Shown: one piece after another, positions 11,751-25,200 of the stretch
Layout: each line of letters begins with the position of its first letter
Numbering within the stretch: the stretch's first letter is position 1
Source: Anthopleura xanthogrammica
Lineage: Eukaryota; Cnidaria; Anthozoa; Actiniaria; Actiniidae
Assembly (NCBI GenBank): GCA_964019055.1
Contig: OZ025212.1
Coordinates: 3,575,266-3,639,265 of the forward strand
DNA length: 64,000 nt
Direction of reading: 5' to 3'
Program-made: the position numbers and the translations under genes
The notes under the pieces: generated by a model
Told to the model about the DNA's origin: nothing
What the model saw: only the letters and a program-made list of their open reading frames with translations
Databases searched by the model: none

Positions 11751-13693
11751 TGATACCGGTTTGTCTCGTTGTCAGTGGTTCTGCTTTTAGTTAGAATTGT
11801 TATTTTCAGTTTTACTGGCTGAGGTTTCTAGCAATAAAAACAGTAATGCATGATAGCAATTTCTTATTATTTCTAATCAAGTCTACAAGTCATTTAAGAG
11901 TTGAGTAGTCCATAGACTATAGCACCCAGGATTCGTAATGGCGGACGACAAATTTCAAAAGTTTATGTCAAAATTTGAAAATACCACTACTTCCGACAAT
12001 CTTCAGAAAAAGGCTTGAATTTTGGGCCACTGAACAAGTTCATATTTGATAAATAATTCTATAAAAGTATATCAACAAAAATGAGCAATGAATGGTGGCG
12101 CCATGTTAGTTACCCAAAAAAGAAACGAAGAAAAATGGCTTCTTTTGAAGTAATCTTTATACTAATGAACTATGATTTGGTTTCAGCTTTCTAGCTAGTA
12201 AGTTCAGTTGAGTTTCAAATAAAACACCCGAGCGGATTATTTGTACTCAGTGACTCACTTTTATAAATCATTTATTAAGTCTTAGTTCTGATCTTTTCTA
12301 CATGGGCAGTGTGTATTGAATCGCAGCCTTGCTCGTTGATCAACTTCAATCTTAGGTTTACGATGTCATAAGGCCGATAAGGATTATGGGTACAGGGATA
12401 CTTCAAGCGAGCGACGATGACAGGCATGCAACCGTTTGAAGCAGTTTCTGCAGATGGAGCTCAATAAGGGTATAGATGAACTTGAACTGCAAATATACAG
12501 CCTCATCGTTGCAATGAAAATATATTACCAATGTCTTTTCAGAAAACATCAAAAAAACTATGGTGATTTCATTTGGCATCTAGTTCAGTTTAAGTACCGC
12601 TTGGGACTAAGATTACCTGCGCCTCCAGCTTCATAAAATAACTAATCAACAAGCTATATAAAGTTTATTAAGTATTAAAAGTCTATAAATTTAATACAGG
12701 CTAGCTGATTTAAATATATTTTTTCTATAATTTTGAAAACTTTGTTTGTTTTGCTTGACAACAAAGTTTACAAACTTTCGTCACGTTGCCACTATTCTCG
12801 GACTGTTTTGGATGAGAAATTCGATAATGAGCGTACTCTACTAAATTACAAATGGTATTCAATCATTCGTTAACCTATTTGCAGAATTAATCTTATATTC
12901 AATAGGTAAAGTAAAACTGAAACTAGGCAAACGCTTTGCTTTGTTGACTCATATGACCTGTGCAAATACGACTCCTCGTTGCGTATGCAAATTTATCCCG
13001 AGTGAGTGACTCAGAAGTTTCTACAAGTTAGTTTTCATTGAGTGACAAAACTTATGAATTTATTATAAAGTACGATAAACGTTAGCTGTGTAGAAAAAAA
13101 ATTAAAAAATTAAATTAAAATAGAAAATTTTCGTTTTGGATAAGTTGCGTTCAAAGTGTTTTTCCACATACCAAACATTCTACATCTAAACTCTTCGAAA
13201 ACAATCTTTTCGGTTTTGTCAACATGGTAACCACGTTGAAGTTCCATAATTTTCGGTGAATATTTTAGCTGTTATTACTTTCTCATTATCATCCGAACCA
13301 CGTTAGCAATCTTCAAAATATGTACTATCTATCCCGTTAAGAAATTATGGCAAGAATGCAATGCTCAGTTTCCCAACCGCAAAAGCGTGTGTTCATAATC
13401 GGGTTGTGAAACTTTGTGTATTCTGAAAAATCCTTTTTTTCTTGAACTGGCTTTTTTATCATTTGTTTTGATACTACAAGAGAGTTTTTGAACTAAGAGA
13501 TGAAACTGCAAAGAGCATAGCAGAAATATATCATCTTTGTTGCCTTTTCTTCTTCTTCTTCTTGAAACGTTTTCGTTCTCTGTACGTGATGAAGATTTGA
13601 TCCACTGTTCACGAAACATGCTTATGTTGTTTGCTCATGAAACCACGCAAATTCTTCTCCTTATTATAACCAAGTCGGCTTATTTGAATTGAT

Positions 13694-13882
13694 TCACACC
13701 TTGATACCATAAACCCATGTTTTTATCGTTTTCTTGTTTCTATATCTTATTGTGAAACGACTCAAGAAACCAGCGGAAATCCACCATTGAGCAAGTCCAA
13801 GAAGGGTCAACAACAATACTGTTGGATCGTGACTTTCATCGCAACAGCAAATAAACAGACCATCGTCCTCATCCACACAAAA
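13694..13882 (-). other. Candidate exon with one membrane segment
   Basis: A good-looking acceptor (TTTTATTGTAG) ends just above 13882. The frame below it encodes an acidic start, three consecutive Cys, a hydrophobic segment (VLLLTLLGLAQWWISAG) and a basic tail before TGA at 13694. The layout suits a type of membrane anchor. No upstream coding exon was found and the first ATG is inside the exon (13872), so this remains a candidate only. Confidence 0.2.
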
Positions 13883-14135
13883 CTACAATAAAACCATATT
13901 TTGACGATCCAAAAGAGTTTAATTGGGTCCGTTTTGAGATAGATCACCTTGGATGCAAAGAACGGAGTCTAAATACCTTCTCTTTTTGCCATAGCTACTA
14001 GCAAAAGTATATCCATGAAGGGCTTTTAATGACGGTCTAATCCATCCTTCTATCCCTTATTATCACTTTATATCCCTTATTATCGGACAAATCTTACTTG
14101 TGTACTTCTAGTTCAAGCCTGCGATAAATCAACGT

Positions 14136-14660
14136 TTAAAATCGCTCTTCGTTTTTATCGTCGTCCCATAATTTCGGTGAAGAAGGAGGCGGTCTGGAAG
14201 GCCTTTCTCCTCGATCGCGTGGCGAGGTTTGCTGAGGTCCGAGAGGAGGTAAATTTTTACTTGGTTTTCGTTGTCTTTCGAACTTACTATAACTTCCATT
14301 ACTGGGATCTTTTTTCCATTCGTAAGACGGCCGACTTGCAGCTGTAAAGTGACTGTCATTGTTATTGTGATTCAAGCTTCCTCTAGCGTTCCATAAAAAC
14401 TGTGAGTCGACATTAAGCGGGATTTCTTGATCCGTGTGTGTGGTAGTTCGCATTTGACTAATAAAAACTCCTGAGCCATCATGTTCTTCGGTTACCGAGT
14501 CGCTAGCCTTACTTCTAATGGCCGGTAAAGGCTGTTTCCTTTGTATTTGTGGTATCGAAACTTGACTATGAAATTCCTGCTCTTGTCGAAGAAGTTTTAA
14601 TAACGCTTCCGCTTCTGCGTCTTTGGTCTTCCCTCGCATTGGAAGACGCGACTGTTCCAT
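14136..14660 (-). CDS. Orphan single-exon protein, 174 aa, LPAIRS-motif family
   Basis: The frame runs from an ATG at 14660 to TAA at 14136. The N terminus (residues 14-54) has an acidic-then-leucine helix (A-E-A-L-L-K-L-L, then E-Q-E) followed by a Gln/Lys spacer and LPAIRS at 45-50. The plus-strand gene at 36739-37389 has the same order: an E-x-x-A-x-L-x-L helix, E-Q-E, a spacer, then LPPLNAIRS followed by S-x-D. This is good evidence that the two are paralogues. The remaining 120 residues are polar, with Asn, Ser and Pro, an LPPL motif at 137-140, a Pro-rich stretch and an acidic end (D-D-D-K-N-E-E). It is predicted to be mostly disordered. No known family is recognised; function unknown. 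Confidence 0.65.
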   Translation of the reverse strand: MEQSRLPMRGKTKDAEAEALLKLLRQEQEFHSQVSIPQIQRKQPLPAIRSKASDSVTEEHDGSGVFISQMRTTTHTDQEIPLNVDSQFLWNARGSLNHNNNDSHFTAASRPSYEWKKDPSNGSYSKFERQRKPSKNLPPLGPQQTSPRDRGERPSRPPPSSPKLWDDDKNEERF

Positions 14661-16842
14661 TTCTTCCTTATTCCTAGTGAATATTTCTCTTCCACCAACC
14701 TTTGGTCCCTAAGCTACCATCTCCAAAACTGCCGCCGGTTATAATCGGTAGATAACAAGGGGTTACTTACACGCGCTTTAAGAGGAGTCAAAGTTGACGG
14801 GCCACCTAACTCCATCTCAGATTGAAATATCTGTGTACTGAGGCAAACTCGGTCTATTATTCAAGGGGTCGCAGCTTAATCGGGGAACTGTCTAATAATG
14901 TTTGTACAAACTCGACAGCCGAGAAAAACACTGGCAGAGATCAACTTGTCAGCATTCTAGTCAACAGTTATTTTCTTCTTTTGTCCCCACTGGTGAAGAA
15001 AAATTACTTGGTTTAAGCCCAATTAGTAGAGGGTTCTTTCCTCCACTCTTTTAACAGAGAGCTACAATCGGTTGTAATACTCATGAGGTGTTAAAGTCAA
15101 CAAGTTGGTATCGTCGACCGTGATCGCTTTTCATGTGTATTGTTTTCTATTCTTCTAGTGTTGTCAGGTAAAGAGTCTTGAGCCCTAAATACCGCTCAAT
15201 CAACGGCCAACAGCCTCTTAACAATTCAGAAAAGGTAGGAAGGAAGTTCGGCCATATTTCAAAAACATCGGACAATAACTTGAATGGACCCAGCGATAAC
15301 CTTTACTTCACAATTCCGAGCCTTCGTTTGCTACGATCAGTGATTGATCTTTTAGTCTTCGTCCACAGAAAATATTTTAACCACCGTGACTAAAGAGAAG
15401 ATTTGAATCGATATCTATGGACTCGAACTTCCCACGCGATTCAGGTAAGAGCACTGGCTCCAAAATGGCTCCTAAAAGTTGAACTATACTTATCTCAGGA
15501 TTTTCAGGATTAGTGTACATAGCTAAAGGCTCTAGATTAGTATTTTATAACAGAGGATTGAACATGTCTATAATACCAGCCTACACAGAAGGTCCGTCAA
15601 GCGCTTTAATTTGAAATGCATTGTAATGCAATTTCTAAAAGAAGACAGCTAGATTTGTCGGTTACTTTTGCGGAGATGCACATGTCAAAAATTCCTATAT
15701 AGGAGCCGTCTAGGCAAATCTTTCTTTAGATTTTCCCAAGGCAGACGGATTTAATAAACTGTTTTTGAGAAGTTTGTGTTAGGATACGTCATCTTTTACA
15801 GACTTGTCACAGAAGTCTGGACAAAGTTTGCCAGAATGTTCTAAACTTGTCGAAGCACTCGCAGTCCTCGGAAGAGCACGCTTGCTTTGAGTGTCTACAC
15901 ACTTCATAGTGAACAACTCGAAAATTATAAATCCTTAATTTATCGTCTTACGTAGGATTCTAAATAGTTCAAAATAGGATTCTAAATAGTTCAAAATAAA
16001 TAGTTCAAACTAGGATTTTCAGTTTTTCAAGATAATATTTTTCTACACGTACCACACTGGCAACTGGAGTTAGGCTTCATCAACATGTATATCGTGGCTT
16101 CTTAAATCCATCATGGCTCTTATATAATATATACATAAATTTTACTCACTTGGAAACTTGAAAGTTCTTTCATTTTGTGGGAGCACCAACTATTAAAATA
16201 ATCAAGAATTAACTGTAAGTATTTCCTACCGAATTGCAAATTTCATTTTTATTAATTATTAGTATTTCCTAAAATTTACCTTTTTTTTTTGTATTTCAAA
16301 GTTTGTTATCTAAATTTACATAGAAGGTATAAAGGCGCTGGAAATGGCCGGAAATTCGCTCTTAAAATATTCCCTCTCGCCAACCAACGTTAAAAACAGA
16401 TTCAGTCTTACATCGACAACTATAAGATGTACTGCCGGTTTGGATGCGACATTTCAGTTTGGTATCCGGTCACTTCGATGAGTTTGACATCGACTATTCG
16501 AATTTCAAGTTCCGAATTCAGTTTAGATCAACTGCACTTTACTATCAGATCACCTAGGATAAACATTTCTTTAAAAAATAGAGAATATTTATCGACCGGA
16601 GAAAGCTTAGTAAAGGCTATAAACTACAGGTATTAGAGCTTCTATGGATTTATTTTCAGTTAGTAAAATAGATTATCGAATGGGTAACTAGTAATGAGTG
16701 CGCATTTGGTACGAATATGATGACAATGCTCTATACGCACTCTGATTGGACAAAAAATAATGGGAAACCATTTCAGTGTCTGTGCGGAAGTTAAATATGT
16801 TAAAAATGTCAAATTTCCCAAACACTTATTCTAAAAACATTT

Positions 16843-16945
16843 TCTTTTCTTTTCTTTTCTTTTCTTTTCATTTATTTCTTTCATTTATTTCATCCATCCA
16901 TCCATCCATTTATCTATCTGTCCGTCTGTCCGTCCGTCCATTTTT
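16843..16945. repeat. Pyrimidine simple repeats: TTTTC, then CATC and CGTC tetramers
   Basis: About six TTTTC pentamers at 16841-16869 are followed by T-rich DNA, then runs of CATC, TATC and GTCC/GTCTG tetramers to 16940. The open frame across it is a by-product. Confidence 0.8.
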
Positions 16946-17188
16946 TTCAGAAACTGATTCCATCAGAACAATATTATAACTTTGTTTCGGTGCTTGTATA
17001 TCTATTAAGCCGGAAATTTACCATTCATTGTTCTATAGGTCCTTTACAAACATTAGAAAAGCCACGAAATTACTTTCATTTTAATTTTCAAAGATTGTTG
17101 ACATTTTTGAGCACCTTGGACTTAATTCTCTCAGGTTTTCTTTTACGAAAAGCCGTGTGTTTCTTCTGCTACTGCGCATGACTGAGCT

Positions 17189-17202
17189 GTTGCCAAGACA
17201 AC
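17189..17202. promoter_or_regulatory. X-box-like motif
   Basis: GTTGCCAAGACAAC has an intact GTTGCC half-site and a second half with one mismatch (GACAAC instead of GGCAAC). No gene start is known nearby. Confidence 0.2.
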
Positions 17203-19895
17203 CAGTTGAAAACACAAACGTTTTCAACTGCAGTCATTAGGTAGTCCATTAGGTTGAAGAAGGTAGCAAAGCACTTTAGAAATAGTCAACACTTCTTAAT
17301 AGAAAAAAAAATGATCTAAATAGCGGTTCTGGAGTGCGGAAAAAAGCTATGCATGTCCTCCAAGAAGCTACCAGAAGCACTAGATATAGTTGAACTGAAT
17401 TACGAACGGCTACGATCATATAAAAAAAACCTCACATTTATATCATATAAGCCGTAGATTTTGGCTTAAGAAACATTTTCAAAAAAGAGTTCACCGTAAG
17501 TAACTGAAGGAAAAATAACTTAGAAAAGGCACTCTTGACGGAGTTTTATAATAATGAAAGCGGGAAAGATGAAAAGTTAAAAGCAATTTTCATCTTATTG
17601 ACTTCTTACATTCGCAACTAAGCTTATCTGTAAGCTCGACTTTATCTTGACGACGACATTCAAAGTTTCCAACTAAGTGGTTTCATAGTGCCAAGATGAG
17701 TAATTTTTGTTTTGAAGCAAGCCTGACAAGAAAAAAGCTTGTAAATGGCACCACAGTTAGGAGTGCTTTTCATGTATCAGGATGACACTAAAAGTGCTAA
17801 AAATGATGATTTTTATGTATCTCAAAAGGAATTAAACAAAATGGAATCGCTTTGAAATTACAGACAACTGAGTTGACACTTGTTTTTATGTTCCCTGTGG
17901 CTCAGCTAACATGAGCTAATGGCAAAGAACTTTCAAAGGTTGAATGGAAATCTTGCAGCTTGTTTAGAGTTCAAACAGTTCTTAGACAGGCCATGGAATA
18001 AATGTGCCAAACATAGCAAGCCTGAAATCGTAATTTAGTCCAGACGTGTTCAAAAGAAACAGAAATGACACATGCATCCAAACAACATTGAACGTCAGAA
18101 TAAAAGTACTTAAATGGGAAAGGAATTAGAAGTGTTTCTCCTTAGGATCATGAACAAGCAGCTTTAAGCAAAAAAAGCTTTTAAGCTGAGTTATTCTAAC
18201 TCCTGTGTTGCACTCTTTCGATATTTATCTTACACTGATTGAGTAAGTATATATATAACCTTAGAATTATAAATTATGAATTATTCCACTGCGTGATTAT
18301 TCTTCCCAAAAGTTTGAACAAGGAACAAACTAAAGTATATACGCTTGTAATATATAAATATAGCCAATTGATAGTGAAGCAAAAACAGTTAAACCAGAAT
18401 TGAAACAGCGAAAGAAAAGTTTGTGGCATTTTCATGCAGTTTAAAAATACCGAACTGAAGCTTCTCATCAAATGAAGCTTCAAGTCAAAGCCTATTTTTA
18501 TTTTTAAAAAATGCTAAAAATAGTTAAATTTCCAAACGTGTTTTTTGTTCCTCTGATTAATCCTTTAAGAATACACCACAATAATCCTACAGATTTGAAG
18601 CAAAGAAAGGAATAGACTCAAGTTTTTTATTATGTGTTTGAGTGGCTTCAACATGGATGTTTTTCCATTCATTACTTGTCACATTTGGTTCTTTTTTAAG
18701 CTATTTTTCGAGTTTTGAAGCTAACAAGTTGTGACAAACCTCAAGTGTGGTCCACTAAGATAATGCTTGGAATGCGAATCAACTGTAAATAAGCAAATAC
18801 AAGCCTTCTTTAAACGTCAACACACTTTGATTTTCGTTTAGTCGTCTTTTGTCTTCCAAGAACATCACTTCTCAAGCACTCGGTAAGTCCGTATTTTCGC
18901 CTCGGATTGAAATTTCTATTTAAAAATTTTCAAAATTTCACAATTGGAAAACTAAAACTGCAAATTAGAATGCAATTTATTTAAATATTTATTTATTATT
19001 TGACCTTTTTTCATAAGTCATTGTAAGTCTTTCACTGAAGGGGTCATTCTTACTCATTCTGCCATAACGTACAAACAGAAACAAAGTGAAAAACAGTAAG
19101 CATTTTCGTTTTAAAGTTCGTTCAAGCTCAAAATTTCAGATCTTGCCTCAAAGTGTACAAAAAAATATTTATTTAAAGTAGCAACTTTTGACGAAACTTA
19201 TTTTAAATTCTCAAAACGTATCAAAAAGAATGTGTTCTGTATAGTGGTAGTCGGTGCATGATTGGACGAAACGCAGTGATTGATCGCAAAAAGCCATTGC
19301 CATGTATTTTATCTAGTAAATCAGCCCTAACTTCGATATGTAATTATATATACCAGTAAAATTGTTGCTTCGAGTTTTTCGTTTTTCTTTTCCTCCTGAC
19401 TTCTGTTTCTTTCTCGATGACAAAATGGAAAAGTAAGTTGTGCAATTGCATGCGTAACCAGGAGGTCCAGGAGTCAGGGTACAAAGTTTCCGTTCCTGCT
19501 TAAAAGTTTGATTAATTTTGCATGTGACAGCTGTCAATCAATGCCACTATATTACCAAGTGAATGATGCCGGGGAAAGGGATTAAGCTGCTCAGTTATCA
19601 CGTGACAAAAATTCATGCCCACACATCTTCTTCTTTGTTGCCCAAGGTAGAAATTATCAGTGGTCAGTAAAGCAGAATTTCTAAGAATTTCCAAATAACG
19701 AGATAATTTTGGCCGAGTCGTTTTGATTCGGTATCGAAGTGAATAAAGGAAGAAAACTGGGCTCCAAAACTAACTAACTTACATCTAATATGTAAAGTTA
19801 CGAAACATTGTCTTCAGCAATGTAGGAATACGTTGTTGTAGTCGTATCATTGATTCGGGATATCACAGTGACACCTTACAATAAATGCGGTGGCT

Positions 19896-19909
19896 GTTGC
19901 CATGACAAC
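19896..19909. promoter_or_regulatory. X-box-like motif
   Basis: GTTGCCATGACAAC matches the nematode X-box consensus RYYNYYATRRNRAC in full and the vertebrate consensus at all but one position. It lies in the 22-kb gene-free stretch, so any target gene is unknown. Confidence 0.3.
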
Positions 19910-22059
19910 AATTCAGTTCGTTCTACTACAAAAAAGCACCGATGCTCGAAACAACTTTTATGAAGTTTCGGTACGAGTTTGTACACCATTATTCAACTGG
20001 AAGAAATGATGCTAACCTGGGACAACTTTTATGATGCCTCGAAATGTTCAATGTGGGCATTTGTCTTACAAAAACTACCCTCTCAGATCTACCTTACCAG
20101 ATCTCAAAAACTTTGACAGATTTGAGACACATAGATATTTGTTTCAGGCCTATTTTGTTGGACGAAAAAAAAAAAGTGAAGAAGCAAAGCTGCAAAAAGC
20201 TTCATTCAATATATTTGCAATTTTCGGATTTGTTTTGACATGTTTTGAGAGTCAATCTTTCCTTTGTGATGAAACTGCAGCAGTGTCATTCTGTCTATGA
20301 ACAGCACTCGTTTATAAAAGATCTTAAAAATAGCAACTTCACTTTCGAAAGGATTTAGTATTTACTAGCATTATCAACTCACATTTACAATATTAAAATA
20401 CATGTTCTTATCGCTACAAAACCTAAGATGTTCGAAAAGATTCCGGTTCAGTTTGGAATTATTTAACACAAAGCTGCTTTCCAAAGTTGATTTAATTCTG
20501 ACTACTCATTCATCTGTTTTTATTTCTCTTCCAAACAAACTTCAAAGCAGTATAACTAGTTTCTTTTAAAAGCAGAAAAACTGTTTACAAAGCTTTTGTT
20601 GGGTCGGAAAGTGACTGATAGCTTGTGTGAACTAATCCAAACGCTAAGACCACTGGTCAACACATGTTTGTTGAAAGTAATTAAAGCTTATTTCGTGCTT
20701 TTCCCTAATCATCCACGGATTATAAAGGTTTAGAAAAGGTTTACAGACTCACGACCAAAAATAATCCAAAGACATTCAAAAATGAGCCTGAATTTTCCCT
20801 GCTTTCGTCATGTTCGTTGTTTGTAAACTATTTAGAAGAATACCTCCAGTAAAAATACGAAATTAGCTCTTTTTGTTTGAGTTGACATGGCCCGTCTGTT
20901 GTTCACATGCGGCCTTGTGTGCATGAGGCTTAAGGCTTAGCTTGGAAAGAGTCCAAACATTGGATCAGCTTAGCGGCTAATAGTTCTACTGTTACATAGA
21001 TCAGAAACTCAAGTGGACGAAAGAGGCCGCAGTAAGAAGTTAGTCGTGCAGTAAAATCCTAGCAAACCAGCTTATACCAAGGAAACGTCGAATTTACTTC
21101 ATATTTTTACTTCTTTAAATGTTTCGTGCACCTGTAGGAGAAGTAGGAGAATACGTGACTTAAGGCTAAGATCGAGGAATGGTATGGTCGTAGTGGATCG
21201 TTTGAGGTTAGTACGTCTACGGCGAGGTCTCAACCTTGACCTGATCTTTAGCTTATAACAGAAATAACCAGATTCATACACTATCTTTTTTAAAAAGCTT
21301 GAATATAACTGAATTACGAAGCTTCTTTCAAACTCGTGTTCACCTAAAGAAACTTCAGTACAAAACGTGACTATGATTAGCGGTTAATTTTTATAAATCC
21401 TATGTTTATTGTTCCTTTTTATCGCTTTTGCCACAGTTCAATAGCAGCCTTTGTTCTTATCGACCATTCGTTTTTAACCGCTCCAGAAACGTCTGAGATT
21501 CAAGTATATGTGCTCCTTAGTCTTAAGTACTTTCAAGAACTACTTGAATCGAAATTCATGCCCTCATATATAAAGATTAATGAACTGGAAAAAAAAAAAA
21601 ATTCAATTTTTTTTTTTGATAATTCAAACGAAAGTGGTATCACTGGCTACCTTTGAGGGTCGTAGGTGTCTGTTCCTGTCCCAGGTCCAGGTTTTCTTCT
21701 GTTATGTGAAGTTTTGGCGCCATATGGTTGACTGAGCATTGTTCCTGTAAGGCAACGAAAGGTATGATAAGCGTCGTATCAACATCCTCCAAAGGAAAAC
21801 TCCTAGGAAAATGGGTATTATTGTAACATCTTTTTTAGACCTTGAAGGTAATCGAAAACTTTACGGTCGCAACTTGGCCCAAACCGGAACCTTGCATGCA
21901 GTGATAAGCCTGGTAGCTAGAGAACGTACTAAAAGAGTTATACATCCTTCCGGTGAAAATGTACAGAGATAAGACAGGAAATAATACTCAATAGAAAAAC
22001 CAGATTTTACTACAGTACAATTTGTAACACGGTCTGTACACGACCGCAATACTAGGAAT

Positions 22060-22231
22060 AAGAATAGTCTAAATATCCCAGCTTACAAATCGGCTTCGGG
22101 ACAGCGCACTTTTTTTATACCGCGCTATTAGCCTTTGGAACTCGCTCCCACGAGCCATCACCGATACTACCTGTCTATGTACTTTTAAGAAAGGACTGAG
22201 GAAATTCCTTTTCAATGTGTATTTTAGCTAG
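22060..22231 (+). pseudogene. 3' remnant of a LINE reverse-transcriptase ORF
   Basis: The plus strand encodes RLRDSALFLYRAISLWNSLP, then an ITDTT..FKK-type segment and a stop at 22229-22231. The LWNSLP plus FK pattern is the usual C-terminal end of non-LTR reverse-transcriptase polyproteins (CR1/L2/RTE-like). Further coding sequence upstream is lost or frameshifted: a second frame just upstream reads a related NIPAYKSASGQRTFF. The element is dead and truncated. Confidence 0.6.
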
Positions 22232-25200
22232 GAACTGTATATAGACGATTTATATTTTATAGCTTTTATAATATATTGTTTATGTTTATATTTGTTAATA
22301 TATTCTTGTATGTATGACCATAAAATTTCTACTTTATTTTTGTCTGCAATTTCTGGTTTTCGTGTCATATCGTTTCATATCTTGGTTGAATCTTAAAACA
22401 AAGGTTTGCCATTCGTTTCTTTTGTCGTATCAACCAACATGTCCAGCGAGTCTCAAGTTTGAAATTTCATTCGGATTCTTTAGGAAACGTGAAAATTCGT
22501 AAACACAGTAAGGCCTCTAATAAGCGGTCACCCTCGGGGAATTGCCAAGTGGCCGATAAACAGAGGTTGGTCGCTTAATAAAGGTATGAATTACTGCAAA
22601 AACCACCAGTAGATATTCGCTGATTAATTCTAAAATATCAATATATCAATAACTCCCGAGGCATCCTGAAACTGAGAAACTGAGGCGCCTATGGACTTCG
22701 AGGGACGATCCGCCCTTATCGCAGTTATCGCAGGATGATGTTTTATCCCGAAGGCATCACTCAGGGGACTGTGACTAGCCGTACATCCCTAATCCTTTAC
22801 ACTATCTGCAACACGCATTGATTTGAAATGGAAAATAATCTCGTCTAGCTGGTGCATTGTTTTCGCGGTTATTACTGTACTAATTTCTTGTAACCAAAGC
22901 CCAGTGAAAACAAAACAACAAAACAAACAAACTTGGAAGCCCTGGTTAGTACCTTGATGGCCGGTTGACCAGTTTTCTTTTCCGTAGTCTTTACTTTTCT
23001 GTTTATTCTTTTCCTATAGTTTTTAGTTTGGTTTCAATCTTTGTTTTCGCCAGACTTTCTCATTCCCTGCCAGTCTTTTGTATTCTCTTTTCCTCTTCGT
23101 TTGTTCAATCAATATTCGCCTAATATTCAAAATAAATATCATTCGCAGAGCACGAAGTTTAGCATTTTTTTCTGGGTATTTCGAGAAGAGTGACAAACAA
23201 TTTTTTTGGAAATACTGTGTCCTAGTTTAGCATTCAGAAAAGCCTTAGAGTTTTTGTACATCCAAACAAGACAAAACAACTTTGCTTATCTCGAATTTTA
23301 TCTGTCACTTTAAGCCGTTATTAGGGTTCACACTTTCAGAGTCTTTTCGGTTTTTTATCTGTTTTCTGTACTGGAAATATTTCACTCTTTAAGTATGTAT
23401 TTATTTTGAGCGTAGCTCCACGTATAGTTTTTTAAAATTTTATTTTCAATATAACAACAGTTTAAATTCAAATAATTTTTATTATAATAACGAGCTTTCA
23501 TTTAAATTGGAACCAAAGTTTTAATTTTCTACTGGAAAAGCACATCAAATATTGACAAAGAAGAACTGTGTTTTTCGTAATTCTTTTTAACCTGTATAGA
23601 ATTTGTTATCAATCTTCAAGTTCTTTTCTTAGAGAAGGTATTAAATGATGTAATTAATGCTGTATTGATTATGATAGATTAAGCTTCTCGACAATAACAC
23701 CGCCGGTTTGAAACTGAGAATTATAGGAAGGAAAAAATACCCCCAAAAAAGCTTTCGAGGAAATATAAATAAATAATTAAATACTGCTAGTTGCCACTTC
23801 TCGAACATAATTACAAGATAATAAATATTTTCTTTCCTGTAGATTTTTTATGATATTTTCATGTGACATTGTTTTTCCGACAAAAACGCAAAAACCTTGT
23901 CATTTTTGGCGGGAAAATTTACTGGTTTTTCAAAATGCACGCGTCGTTATTTTTGGCGGTAAAAAGTTGCTAACAATGTCAAAATAAATTGACAACATTC
24001 AACTATTTTCCTCCATCTTTGAAACAACTGAGGTTAAAAATGCAAAGTTTTTGAAATTACTATGACATTATTAATTATAGTAAATGATTTTTTATAATTG
24101 TAAGTGGACGTGTTAACGAGTGCAATAATAACGTATGGGTTAAAATCATATTGTTGTGAAAACAAAGCCTTGAATGGGAAACTCTTGTTCATTTGGGGCA
24201 TTTTTGACAAATTCTGGCGGACAAATTAACCAGTGAAATATTCCTCCACGTGTTTTCCATTTAGTCAAATCGACTGCTTGTAATAAATAATTCGTTCGGT
24301 TTTTTATTAGTCTGTGTAAATATTCCCTTTAATAAATACTCTTATTTCAATTATATTGTGCTTGATATTGCCTTTAGTTCTCCCTTGGGTTCGATTGGTA
24401 CCAACGAACACGTTTACCATTCTCTTAGCGTTTTGAATGATCCTTAGTGATCATATATTTACACCTCATCCAAGCCAAATTGCGGTTAATTTTACTACTA
24501 AATTTTGTTTTCGAATTGTGAATTGTTTCAGGATTCAAAATTAACATTTTCAGTATTGAAAGGGATTTCATTTCTAACTCCTCTTGATATTCAATATTGC
24601 TTTTACCAGGTGAAATATAATTAGGAAGGATTCATCTTCAAGACAAGCGGTAAGAAAGCATCAAGAAAAGCCAAACTACTGAAGGTAATTTTACAAAACT
24701 TCACCATATCCATACCGTATTCTTATAAAAGTTGTAATCCAAATAAACTCCCCGATACATTCAAACAAAACTTCCTTCAAAACATAATCAAGAAACACGG
24801 CCAAGTATTGATGGAAGGTGGTTCAATCGTCAAGGACGTCAGACTTTTTGTGAATATTAACTCTTATTTCGTTTATGAACAAAAATCTTCCTTTTCAAAA
24901 TTTCGAAAAAATTATTTTTATTTCGAGAGGTAAAAACACACTAGACAAAGTTGCGAAGCGGGATTTTTCGTTTGTTTACATCTGCTAACAATGGGCGAAT
25001 ATTTATAAAATTTATTTTCAATTTACGCCTCTTCAATAGCTCAAATTTTAGCAGAGATGACAGCGACTCTCTATAGTTGAAAGCTCGCCTTTTAACCTAA
25101 GTAATTATTACTGAGAAGCTACAAACAGTAAAATAAGCAAATGATCGAACTTATTAAAATCTATCTACGCCATATCACAATTATTAGAAACATTTTATCT

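Larger units (their letters stand above)
9584..14135. other. Intergenic, no firmly supported gene
   Basis: The stretch holds AAT repeats after 9598, a repeated block sharing AAATAAAAAAG and CGTGTTCGTTTT at about 9825-9860 and 10210-10245, an open frame of uncertain value at 10441-10917, a CAA/CAG triplet tract at 11668-11750 and a candidate exon at 13694-13882. GCCGCCATCTTG at 10464-10475 is an exact YY1-type motif, with no start site near it. Confidence 0.45.

Noticed and set aside
11620..11765. Gln-rich minus-strand frame as the last exon of a polyglutamine protein
   Set aside because: Two frames are open through the triplet tract and no upstream exon or clear acceptor was found.
24380..24410. 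GGTTCGATTGG as the B box of a tRNA gene
   Set aside because: No A box, acceptor stem or anticodon arm can be built around it.
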